Assembly: GCA_000403255.2 (NCBI GenBank)
Contig: KE159595.1
Span: 200,672-264,671 of the forward strand
Length of the DNA: 64,000 bases
From: Lachnospiraceae bacterium 3-1
GTDB taxonomy: Bacteria > Bacillota > Clostridia > Lachnospirales > Lachnospiraceae
Direction: 5' to 3'
Part shown: in pieces, positions 28,575-35,931 of the stretch
Numbering within the stretch: position 1 is the first letter of the stretch
Layout: each line of letters starts with the position of its first letter
Program-made: the position numbers and the translations under genes
The notes under the pieces: model-generated
Databases searched by the model: none
The model's input: only the letters and a program-made list of their open reading frames with translations
Told to the model about the DNA's origin: nothing

Positions 28575-29423
28575 ATGGCAGAAAATAAGGAATGCAGCAG
28601 TGCAGCAAGCTGTTCAAGGGAAAGCTGTGAGGGATGTCCCAGTCATAATGGGAGCGGACCCCAGAGCTTTCGGGAAGAGTTGAATCCTTTTTCCAGTGTA
28701 AAGAAGGTAATCGGCGTTGTCAGTGGAAAGGGAGGTGTGGGAAAGTCCTTTGTTACCGCATCCCTGGCGTCTGCAATGGGAAGGCAGGGATACGAGGTAG
28801 GGATTTTGGATGCAGATATTACCGGCCCTTCCATTCCGAAAATGTATGGGGTCCATGGTCCGGCTGAGGGAAATGACATGGGCCTGTTTCCAGTGTCAGC
28901 ACAGGATGGGACAAAGATCATGTCATTGAACCTGTTAGTGGATGATGAGGAAGCTCCCGTGGTATGGCGGGGACCTGTGATTGCCTCCACAGTAAAGCAG
29001 TTCTGGCATGATGTGTATTGGGGAGATTTGGATTATTTGTTTGTGGACATGCCGCCAGGAACTGGAGATGTGCCTTTGACCGTATTTCAATCTCTTCCTG
29101 TAGACGGAATTGTGATTGTAACTTCCCCCCAGGAGCTGGTACAGTTGATTGTAAAAAAAGCAATTAATATGGCTGGAATGATGAATATTCCAGTCCTTGG
29201 AATTGTAGAAAATTATAGTTTTTTAAAATGTCCAGATTGTGGAAAAGAGATCAAGGTATTTGGGGAAAGCCGTCTGGATAAAGTGGCAAAAGAACTGAAA
29301 CTGTCGGTTTTGGGCAGGATGCCTCTAAATCCAGAGTATGCAAAAATGGTAGATGAAGGAATGTTCCATAAAATTCAAAATCCATATCTGGAGGAAGCAG
29401 TGAAAAAAATAGAAAATATTTAG
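28575..29423 (+). CDS. Mrp/NBP35-type iron-sulfur carrier ATPase
   Basis: A 282-residue P-loop ATPase of the Mrp/ApbC/NBP35 group, which carries and transfers Fe-S clusters. The deviant Walker A GKGGVGKS is at residues 51-58, the Mrp signature VDMPPGTGDVPLT follows, and the C-terminal CxxC is in LKCPDCGKE. The N-terminus has several cysteines (CSRESCEGCP), as in the NBP35-like subgroup. GGAGG lies 8 bases before the ATG at 28575; a longer open frame lacks such a site. Confidence 0.92.
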   Translation: MAENKECSSAASCSRESCEGCPSHNGSGPQSFREELNPFSSVKKVIGVVSGKGGVGKSFVTASLASAMGRQGYEVGILDADITGPSIPKMYGVHGPAEGNDMGLFPVSAQDGTKIMSLNLLVDDEEAPVVWRGPVIASTVKQFWHDVYWGDLDYLFVDMPPGTGDVPLTVFQSLPVDGIVIVTSPQELVQLIVKKAINMAGMMNIPVLGIVENYSFLKCPDCGKEIKVFGESRLDKVAKELKLSVLGRMPLNPEYAKMVDEGMFHKIQNPYLEEAVKKIENI

Positions 29424-29441
29424 AACCTTTTGACATCTGAA

Positions 29442-29485
29442 AGCCTTGCGGAAAGCGGATTTGCTTTCCCAGGGCTGTTTTTTTG
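29442..29485 (+). terminator. Rho-independent terminator after the Mrp-type gene
   Basis: AGCCTTGCGGAAAGC pairs with GCTTTCCCAGGGCT, followed by a run of seven Ts. Confidence 0.88.
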
Positions 29486-29512
29486 TCGAAAAATTTTGTG
29501 GAAAATGCATAA

Positions 29513-29541
29513 TTGCTTTTTGTGGAAATAGGAGTTACAAT
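29513..29541 (+). promoter_or_regulatory. Likely promoter of the Tad-like cluster
   Basis: TTGCTT and TACAAT separated by 17 bases. It leaves a leader of about 225 bases before the first gene, containing two clear hairpins: GGCGGAA/TTCCGCC at 29578-29604 and AAGAATGA/TCATTCTT at 29662-29683. The stretch 29486-29773 has no gene. Confidence 0.55.
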
Positions 29542-29773
29542 ACCACCACAGAAGCAATTCTGGTTATAAATTCTGACGGCGGAATATAGGTAAGAATTTC
29601 CGCCACAATCTTACCGCTGGCAATTCTTTGCTGGCACAAACAATCTTTTTCGTTTCTGCATAAGAATGACAACAATCATTCTTTATCAATTGGCAATGTT
29701 ATCTGCTGATTACCAATGCATGAAATGTACAAAAAAATAGTGGAACGTTCTGTCCGCAGAAAGGAGGAACTGT

Positions 29774-29947
29774 ATGAAAGTAATTTTCGAGGAGTACAGT
29801 GGGATTATCATTACAGCAGTTGCAATTGTTGCATTGATTGCAATTATAGGGCTGATGCTAGGCACAGATGGACCAGTGCATGATGCCTTTACAGAGCTGA
29901 TTAAGCAATTGTTTTCAAAAACAGGTTTAACAGTAACAGGGAGCTGA
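29774..29947 (+). CDS. Mini-pilin-like membrane peptide 1
   Basis: A 57-residue peptide beginning MKVIFEEYSG, followed by a long hydrophobic helix (IIITAVAIVALIAIIGLML) and a short amphipathic tail. AAGGAGG lies 6 bases upstream. Size and layout match Flp-type pilins, where a Glu near the start of the hydrophobic helix is conserved. Two more peptides in this cluster share the same N-terminal pattern MKxxxEE[YF]xG. First gene after the promoter and ahead of the CpaF-like ATPase. Pilin identity is inferred; no prepilin peptidase gene is in the window. Confidence 0.75.
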   Translation: MKVIFEEYSGIIITAVAIVALIAIIGLMLGTDGPVHDAFTELIKQLFSKTGLTVTGS

Positions 29948-30013
29948 GTAGAAATTAAGGAGAATCTTTTAGAAAGATTTGTGTATTTCACAAGCTGAAT
30001 ATAACAAAGAACA

Positions 30014-30134
30014 CTGCTGTATGTATCTGGAAAAAACATTGGAGCTGATTGGGAAGGAAAATTAGCTTTAAAAATTCTACAAGATTTTTGTATGTATCTG
30101 TCCAAACAACCAGCTTGATTGGTACATACAGCAG
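30014..30134. repeat. 12-bp inverted repeat in the gap before the ATPase gene
   Basis: CTGCTGTATGTA at 30014-30025 is matched by TACATACAGCAG at 30123-30134, with a further copy of TGTATGTATCTG at 30089-30100. In the transcript this 267-base gap could fold into a large hairpin between the pilin-like gene and the ATPase gene and so lower downstream expression. No gene is seen in the gap. Confidence 0.55.
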
Positions 30135-30214
30135 GACATGGAACATGTAGTCTTGTTCAAAGAATGGATGGACTGGAAATATACAAATTTATCCAAGAAG
30201 AGAATGGAGGGAAT

Positions 30215-31294
30215 ATGAAATATCACTGGGAACTGACAGAAGAAGAATTTGGCCCCCTGTACCCCTATATTCAAGATAAAAATGTAACGGATATTGATTT
30301 TAACGGAAAAACACTGTGGATAGCAGATCTGAAGAAGGGCAGATATCGGGCAGAAACAAAGGTATCGGAAGAATTTGTGGAGCGGTTTACCCATCGGATT
30401 GCCAATCGTGTGAATAAGCCTTTTAACAGGGCAAATAACGTTCTGGAAGCAGAGACAAATGAGCTTCGTATCAGCATTGTACATGAATCCGCGGCTGTGT
30501 CTGGCCGGAGCATTTGCATTCGAAAATCCCTGCCGAAGGTGCGACATACCGTAGAAAGTATGTTGGACAGCGGTTATTGTTCGATAGAAGTGTTGAGTTT
30601 GTTGATTAATTGTGTTAAGGCAAAGATGAATTTTGCCTTTTGTGGGGAGCCTGGGGTAGGGAAAACAGAATGTGCAAAATTTTTCTCCCGTTTTATTCCT
30701 GCAAATCAGAGAGCGATTACCATTGAGGATAATCTGGAAATGCATTTTCATGAGATTAATCCAGAAAATGATTGCGTGGAATTGCAAGTGAGTAAAGAGC
30801 TAAGCTACACAGATGCCATCAAGCTGTGCCTAAGGCAGAATCCTAAATGGATTATATTGTCGGAGGCAAGATCCACAGAGGTGCAGTATTTGCTGGAACA
30901 ATGGTCTACAGGTGTATATGGGTTTACAACTCTTCACTTAGATGATTTACGGAATCTGCCGGATAGGATTATGAACATGATTGGAAGATCCAAAGATGCA
31001 GATCGGTTGGAGAATTATATTTATGAGTTTATCAGTGTAGGTGTGTTGATTCGTCAGTATGAGAATGATCAAGGGATGCTGGAACGATATATTGACCAAA
31101 TGTGCTTTTATGACCGCTTGGATGGGAGAAATCATATTTATCTGTTGGTGGAGGATGGAAAACTGATTTCTAAAAACATTCCAAAAGATATTTTAAAGCG
31201 CATGGAACGGGCGGGGATTTTAGAACCCTTTCAGTGTCTGGAAACTTGTCCATATGAACCGTTGGATGTGGAATTAGGAACTGTGCAAAAATAA
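30215..31294 (+). CDS. CpaF/TadA-like secretion ATPase, 3' end replaced by an IS
   Basis: A 359-residue GSPII-E type ATPase that would power assembly of the pilus or pseudopilus. Walker A GEPGVGKT is at residues 144-151, the Asp box in ITIEDNLEMHF, Walker B in WIILSEARS and the His box in FTTLHLDD. GGAGGG precedes the ATG at 30215. The ISAzo13-type element begins at 31277 inside the last codons, so the protein ends ...LDVEL-GTVQK. Removing the IS and one TTA copy restores ...LDVEL-VKSVRGV with its stop overlapping the next start (TAATG). All catalytic motifs remain, so it is probably functional. Confidence 0.88.
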   Translation: MKYHWELTEEEFGPLYPYIQDKNVTDIDFNGKTLWIADLKKGRYRAETKVSEEFVERFTHRIANRVNKPFNRANNVLEAETNELRISIVHESAAVSGRSICIRKSLPKVRHTVESMLDSGYCSIEVLSLLINCVKAKMNFAFCGEPGVGKTECAKFFSRFIPANQRAITIEDNLEMHFHEINPENDCVELQVSKELSYTDAIKLCLRQNPKWIILSEARSTEVQYLLEQWSTGVYGFTTLHLDDLRNLPDRIMNMIGRSKDADRLENYIYEFISVGVLIRQYENDQGMLERYIDQMCFYDRLDGRNHIYLLVEDGKLISKNIPKDILKRMERAGILEPFQCLETCPYEPLDVELGTVQK

Positions 31295-32580
31295 ATTTAC
31301 TGTTTTGGCAATATATGGTATAATGGCCATACGGAGGTATGACCATGGAAGAACGAATTCGTATTATGCTGCCATTACTTGATGAGAGGCAGCGGCGCAT
31401 ATTTCTTGCTGCGGAAGCAAAAACATACGGAAGGGGCGGAATCTCCACCGTGAGCAGGCTAAGCGGTGTTGCCCCTTACACCATAAGGCAGGGGCTTAAA
31501 GAGATTGACAGCGGCGAGCCGATTGAGCGGAAGGAAAAAATGCGGCTCCAGGGGGCTGGCCGGAAAAAACTCCAGGACAACATCCCAGATATCGAAAGGC
31601 ATATACAGGAAATTGTGGACGGCAGTACCTATGGAGACCCCCAAAAAGTACTGTCTTATACGACCCTCAGCCTGCGGAAGATCCAGGATATCCTTGCCGA
31701 AAAATTTCATATAGACATCAGCTTCCGCTCTGTCAGCAGCATTCTGGAAAAACTGGGGTACAGCAAACAGGCAAACCAGAAAATGCTCCAGGTTGGCGAA
31801 CCCCATCCTGACAGGAATGAGCAGTTTGAATTCATAAACAGCAAAGCTGCCGATTTTCTTGAAAAGGGGCTGCCAGTGATTTCTGTCGATGCAAAGAAAA
31901 AGGAGAATATCGGCAATTTCAAGAACAACGGAGAGGAATACAGAAAAACAAAGGATCCACGTAAGGTTCTGGACCATGACTTCCCAATCCCGGAACTCGG
32001 CAAGGTTGCCCCCTACGGCGTATACGTATTGAATGACAACACAGGATTTGTCAACCTTGGCACTGACCATGATACTGCAGAATTTGCTGCGGAAAGCATA
32101 CTCCGCTGGTGGACATGTATAGGGAGCCGGACTTTTCCGGAAGCAGACAGGATCTACATCAACTGTGACAATGGGGGAAGCAATGGCAGCCGTCTGCATC
32201 TTTGGAAATATGAGCTGCAGCAGCTTGCAGATTATACCGGCCTTGAGATCCATGTATCACATTTTCCGCCTGGCACATCAAAGTGGAATAAGATAGAGCA
32301 CCGGCTTTTCTGCTATATAACGAAAACCTGGCAGGGTCAGCCGCTGGTTGATATAGAAACTGTCGTGAATCTGATATCAGGAACTACTACTGCCAAAGGC
32401 CTGAAAGTAAAATGTCAGGTCGATACAAACAAATACGAACTGAAACGTAAGGTCACAGATGAAGAATTTACAAAAATACAATTGTTTCCCTGTGAGATTT
32501 TGGGAAACTGGAACTATGTAATCAAACCCAGAAGGTAATTGTCAATGGATGAAAGTGTAAATTTATTTTTGCACAATTCC
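31277..32580 (+). mobile_element. ISAzo13-family insertion sequence
   Basis: A complete 1304-bp element. The ends are inverted repeats of about 24 bp differing at one position (left starts GGAACTGTGCAAAAAT, right end reads GGAATTGTGCAAAAAT on the other strand). The 3-bp target TTA is duplicated at 31274-31276 and 32581-32583. It carries one transposase gene. Near-perfect ends and an intact gene indicate a recent insertion. Confidence 0.92.
31345..32538 (+). CDS. ISAzo13-family transposase
   Basis: A 397-residue DDE transposase of the Rhodopirellula/ISAzo13 type. An N-terminal helix-turn-helix region (GISTVSRLSGVAPYTIRQGL) is followed by the catalytic core: the first Asp in VISVDAKKKENIG, the second in INCDNGGSNGSR and the Glu in KWNKIEHRLF. 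GGAGG lies 7 bases before the ATG at 31345; an ATG at 31339 is too close. Length is normal for the family, so it should be active. Confidence 0.92.
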   Translation: MEERIRIMLPLLDERQRRIFLAAEAKTYGRGGISTVSRLSGVAPYTIRQGLKEIDSGEPIERKEKMRLQGAGRKKLQDNIPDIERHIQEIVDGSTYGDPQKVLSYTTLSLRKIQDILAEKFHIDISFRSVSSILEKLGYSKQANQKMLQVGEPHPDRNEQFEFINSKAADFLEKGLPVISVDAKKKENIGNFKNNGEEYRKTKDPRKVLDHDFPIPELGKVAPYGVYVLNDNTGFVNLGTDHDTAEFAAESILRWWTCIGSRTFPEADRIYINCDNGGSNGSRLHLWKYELQQLADYTGLEIHVSHFPPGTSKWNKIEHRLFCYITKTWQGQPLVDIETVVNLISGTTTAKGLKVKCQVDTNKYELKRKVTDEEFTKIQLFPCEILGNWNYVIKPRR

Positions 32581-32606
32581 TTAGTCAAATCAGTCAGAGG
32601 GGTATA

Positions 32607-34154
32607 ATGGGAGGGAACATGAAACAAGAGAAGTATTTTAGAGAAAAAGGAAAGAAAAGGAGCAGGAAGAAAACAGGAATTTTTTATCTGCTTCATCCAG
32701 AGAATTTACAAAAACAGATTGACAGCTATGGATATTCTTTTTCCATGGGAAAATATCTATTATTTCTACTCACTATGTTGGCTGCGGCAACAGGCTGTGG
32801 AATTCTGTTTTCCCTGCGCTGGTATTTTATTGTATGGATTCTCCTGGTATGTGCAGGAAATCTTCCATTCTTGATTTTGGATGGATATAAGCAGATGTAC
32901 GAACATAAACGGTTTTTAGATGTTTCCGATTACATGGAGCAAATCTTGTATTCCTTCCGCACAGAACAAAAAATTATCAGTGCATTGAAGGATACCTGGT
33001 CCTTGTTTGAAACGGGACAGATGCATACGGCGATTGGACAGGCAATTAACTATATTGAGCAGGGAGCTTACCAATGGGATTTGTATGGAGAAGCGTTGGA
33101 ATTCATAGAGCTGGAATATCCAGCCAATCGTTTGCCAGCAATCCATGAGTATCTTCGAATGGTGGAGAGCAATGGGGGCTCCTGTGGTCCGGCAATTGAT
33201 TTACTGTTACAGGATAAAGCGGTCTGGGCAGATAATGTATTACTGCTGCAGGAGGATAAGAAGGCGGCCCGGATAAAAGTGATTTTTTCCTTGGTAGTTA
33301 CTATGGTGTTAGCAATCGTATTTCACAGTGTTTACCGTTCTATGCCAGAGCGATATTCGATTGTAGAGCATCCAGTAACACAGGTGGTTACCGTCTTATA
33401 TTTACTTTCTAATATACTGATTTTTCGAAAGGCAAACAAGGAAATCGCAGGAAGCTGGATTTTGCAGGAAGACAAAGAAGAAGAAACAAAATTGTCTGGC
33501 TATTACCAGATGGTAATGGAATTTGATGAAAAGGCAGAACGGAGAAAGAGCTTTGCTTTGGGCGGAATATTTTTTGCTGCTGGAATTGTAATTTGGATTA
33601 TGGGTCATTCGATTGGTGCATTGGGAGCAGTAGGGATAGGAGCAATTTTGATGAATCAGCACAAAATGGGATACCGCTTGGCATATGACAAGGTAGTGAA
33701 GGAAATCAATCGAGTATTTCCAGCATGGCTGATGGAAATGGCATTGTTAATGCAAGGAAATAATGTACAGGTTTCTATTGAAAAAACCATAGAACATGCT
33801 CCAGCTATATTGAAAGAGGAGCTGCAGAATTTATCAGACAATTTAAAGAGGAAACCAGACGCCATTGATCCATATCTAAATTTTCTAAAAATGTTTCAGC
33901 TTTCTTCGGTACAGTCTTCCATGAAAATGCTTTATGCGATTTCAGAGTCAGGAAGTGGGGATGCTCAGTCACAGATACAGATATTGGTGCAGAGAAATAG
34001 TAAAATGCTGGATAAGTCAGAAAAACTTTCCAATGAAAAAAGCCTTGCAGGGATTAGCAGTATTTTTTATCTCCCTCAGATTACGGTTTCTTTTCAGACA
34101 ATGATTAACATGGTAGTTTTTATGATGGTATTTTTGAAACAATTGCAGTTGTAG
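32607..34154 (+). CDS. Fused TadB/TadC-like inner membrane platform protein
   Basis: A 515-residue membrane protein. Two hydrophobic pairs near residues 46-85 and 222-270 flank a first cytoplasmic T2SSF-like helical domain; a second set near 312-350 and 485-510 flanks another (the QGNNVQVSIEKTIEHAP region). The repeated layout suggests TadB and TadC joined in one chain, the membrane platform for the ATPase. Start at 32607 overlapped the ATPase stop (TAATG) before the IS arrived; an ATG at 32619 behind GGGAGGG is an alternative. The IS now separates it from the upstream promoter. Confidence 0.75.
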   Translation: MGGNMKQEKYFREKGKKRSRKKTGIFYLLHPENLQKQIDSYGYSFSMGKYLLFLLTMLAAATGCGILFSLRWYFIVWILLVCAGNLPFLILDGYKQMYEHKRFLDVSDYMEQILYSFRTEQKIISALKDTWSLFETGQMHTAIGQAINYIEQGAYQWDLYGEALEFIELEYPANRLPAIHEYLRMVESNGGSCGPAIDLLLQDKAVWADNVLLLQEDKKAARIKVIFSLVVTMVLAIVFHSVYRSMPERYSIVEHPVTQVVTVLYLLSNILIFRKANKEIAGSWILQEDKEEETKLSGYYQMVMEFDEKAERRKSFALGGIFFAAGIVIWIMGHSIGALGAVGIGAILMNQHKMGYRLAYDKVVKEINRVFPAWLMEMALLMQGNNVQVSIEKTIEHAPAILKEELQNLSDNLKRKPDAIDPYLNFLKMFQLSSVQSSMKMLYAISESGSGDAQSQIQILVQRNSKMLDKSEKLSNEKSLAGISSIFYLPQITVSFQTMINMVVFMMVFLKQLQL

Positions 34155-34171
34155 TTTATGGAGGGAAGAGA

Positions 34172-34507
34172 ATGGGTCAGGTGTTGAAAACCTATTTGGG
34201 ATTATTTTTTCTGCTGCTTATGGGGCTGGTGGGAATCGGTGTGGTGGCGGCTGGGATGGAGGCATCTGCTGCAAGAAATTATCATGCGGATGTTATCAGT
34301 GAAATTGAGTGTAGCAATTTTAATGCAGGGGTAATCGATGCCTGTAAAAATCAGGCAAAGAGACAGGGATATGATTTGACGGTTGAAAATTTGGTATATG
34401 ATACAGAGGAAAATCAGCAGCTGGCAGAGATTATACTTTCCTTTGATTATGCGATTCCTGTTTTAAATCTAATATCAAACCATGAGATACGTGGATTTGC
34501 AAGATAA
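34172..34507 (+). CDS. TadE-like single-pass protein
   Basis: A 111-residue protein with an N-terminal hydrophobic helix (LGLFFLLLMGLVGIGVVAAGMEA) followed by a polar domain beginning SAARNYHADVISEIE. The layout resembles small TadE/pseudopilin proteins of Firmicute Tad clusters, which sit at the membrane and cap or regulate the fibre. GGAGGG precedes the ATG. The next mini-pilin gene follows 9 bases later. Function inferred from position and architecture. Confidence 0.72.
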   Translation: MGQVLKTYLGLFFLLLMGLVGIGVVAAGMEASAARNYHADVISEIECSNFNAGVIDACKNQAKRQGYDLTVENLVYDTEENQQLAEIILSFDYAIPVLNLISNHEIRGFAR

Positions 34508-34516
34508 GGAGGCAAT

Positions 34517-34618
34517 ATGAAGATTATTTTTGAAGAATTTGGAGGGGCTGTTGTTTATGTCATTGCAGGTGGAGGTTTCTTAAGTATTTTTTGTTATGTG
34601 CTATCCATGGTTGTATAG
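34517..34618 (+). CDS. Mini-pilin-like membrane peptide 2
   Basis: A 33-residue peptide, MKIIFEEFGGAVVYV followed by a hydrophobic helix ending SMVV. AAGGAGG lies 4-5 bases upstream. It shares MKxxxEE[YF]xG with the other two but has no C-terminal tail. The sequence just after its stop is open in another frame and reads a charged tail (SRKEVEAEADPSENYKR) up to the next gene, so a one-base slip could have shortened it. Confidence 0.6.
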   Translation: MKIIFEEFGGAVVYVIAGGGFLSIFCYVLSMVV

Positions 34619-34691
34619 CAGAAAAGAGGTTGAAGCAGAAGCTGATCCATCAGAAAATTATAAGAGAGAAGGAAAGAATTGGAGGAACCGG

Positions 34692-34835
34692 ATGAAAGAA
34701 ATGATAGAAGAATATGCAGGAGTTATTGCAGGTGGTGCGGCAGCATTGGCAATTTTAGGTATAGCGGTAGAATTTGTTTTGGGAGAGGCAGGATTGTATG
34801 AGATTATTCTAGGATTTTCTCAGAGCATTTGTTAA
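34692..34835 (+). CDS. Mini-pilin-like membrane peptide 3
   Basis: A 47-residue peptide starting MKEMIEEYAG, with an alanine/glycine-rich hydrophobic helix (VIAGGAAALAILGIAV) and a short amphipathic tail. GGAGG lies 6-7 bases before the ATG. Third member of the MKxxxEE[YF]xG set. The frame is open upstream to 34596 but without a start that has a binding site. Confidence 0.65.
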   Translation: MKEMIEEYAGVIAGGAAALAILGIAVEFVLGEAGLYEIILGFSQSIC

Positions 34836-34847
34836 AGAGGAGGAGTT

Positions 34848-35312
34848 ATGAGACAGATTTACAGAATAATGTCTGACATGTTAGTTCCAGGACTTGTGTG
34901 TGCAATATTATTTGCAATCATTGGAGGAATGTCATTGCTGACACGTTTGGGAGAGCATATGAAGCTTCCAGAGAAGGATTATTCCGGGTATCAGGATGTA
35001 CAGCAGTCAAAGGTAATTTGCCACAGAGAACCGCCCAATATCATACGAAGAGGGCCAGGAAATTGGCAGCCAGGAAAAGAAATTTCAGTGGAGCAGGTGT
35101 TTCAGGGGAGAGATGAAGCAGGGCAGCATACAGAGATTCAAGTGGTGGGAATTCAGGATGAGCAAGGAAATAGTAGGATGGACTGCTACGATAGAGAAGA
35201 ACATACATTGCTATTTCCAAGTGAAGGGGCATATCTGCTGAAGCTTCAATCTATGGATCAAGAGCGTAAAATTGTGAGGAAGAGATTTATATTGTTGGTA
35301 GATCACAGATAA
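34848..35312 (+). CDS. Single-pass protein of the Tad-like cluster
   Basis: A 154-residue protein with one N-terminal membrane helix (LVPGLVCAILFAIIGGMSLL) and a polar domain of about 110 residues rich in beta-like segments. GGAGG precedes the ATG. It is spaced 12 bases from the mini-pilin before it and 8 bases from the next gene, so it is part of the same operon. The family is not recognised; a minor pilin or assembly accessory role is a guess. Confidence 0.65.
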   Translation: MRQIYRIMSDMLVPGLVCAILFAIIGGMSLLTRLGEHMKLPEKDYSGYQDVQQSKVICHREPPNIIRRGPGNWQPGKEISVEQVFQGRDEAGQHTEIQVVGIQDEQGNSRMDCYDREEHTLLFPSEGAYLLKLQSMDQERKIVRKRFILLVDHR

Positions 35313-35320
35313 GGAGGAGC

Positions 35321-35911
35321 ATGAAACATACAATATATGGGATATTGCTGGCAGTGATTGCCCTGTTGGTAGTTGCAATATTACTGGGAGTCAGTGGGAA
35401 AAATGTACGGGAAAATGAAATAGAGACAGCATTGAATACAGCAATTGAGCAGGCGTTGGAACAATGGAAGGAAAAGGAAAGGGATGAGGCAGAAGACGAT
35501 CAGGGAATGATTGCTGATTTTAACCGGTTATTGCTGCAGCAAGTGGAATCTAATTCAGAGATACAGGTGGATGTCCTTACAGCAGATGCAAAAAAAGGTG
35601 TGATGGATGTAAGAGTTACCAATACTTATCGAAATATTTTGGGGCAGGAAAGGAAAATCGTGTGCAGGAAGTCGGTAATCCAAGAAGAGTATACAGAAGA
35701 AATGGAATATTATACAATTACCTTTTTAGTAGATGGACAAGTTTACGAACAATATTCCTTGTATCAAGGGGGTCAGCTTGTGGCACCAAAAACCCCGAAG
35801 AAAGATGGAAAGACTTTTCGTTATTGGGTAAAAAATGGAGAAAGTCAGGAGTGTGTCTTGGAACAAGAGTCGGTTGAAAATGACCTTATACTAGAGGCAG
35901 TCTTTCAATGA
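35321..35911 (+). CDS. Single-pass protein with C-terminal InlB-like repeat
   Basis: A 196-residue protein: an N-terminal membrane helix (IYGILLAVIALLVVAILLGV), a helical acidic region (residues 30-65), a TadE-like middle (VDVLTADAKKGVMDVRVTNTY) and a C-terminal segment matching one Listeria-Bacteroides (InlB) repeat (ITFLVDGQVYEQYSLYQGG then APKTPKKDGKTFRYW). AAGGAGG lies before the ATG. It precedes a large protein with more repeats of the same kind, which suggests the two act together outside the cell. Confidence 0.7.
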   Translation: MKHTIYGILLAVIALLVVAILLGVSGKNVRENEIETALNTAIEQALEQWKEKERDEAEDDQGMIADFNRLLLQQVESNSEIQVDVLTADAKKGVMDVRVTNTYRNILGQERKIVCRKSVIQEEYTEEMEYYTITFLVDGQVYEQYSLYQGGQLVAPKTPKKDGKTFRYWVKNGESQECVLEQESVENDLILEAVFQ

Positions 35912-35931
35912 AATGGTGAAAAGGAGAAGAT

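Noticed and set aside
31707..32253. Minus-strand frames inside the ISAzo13 element
   Set aside because: Shadows of the transposase gene; ISAzo13 elements carry one gene.
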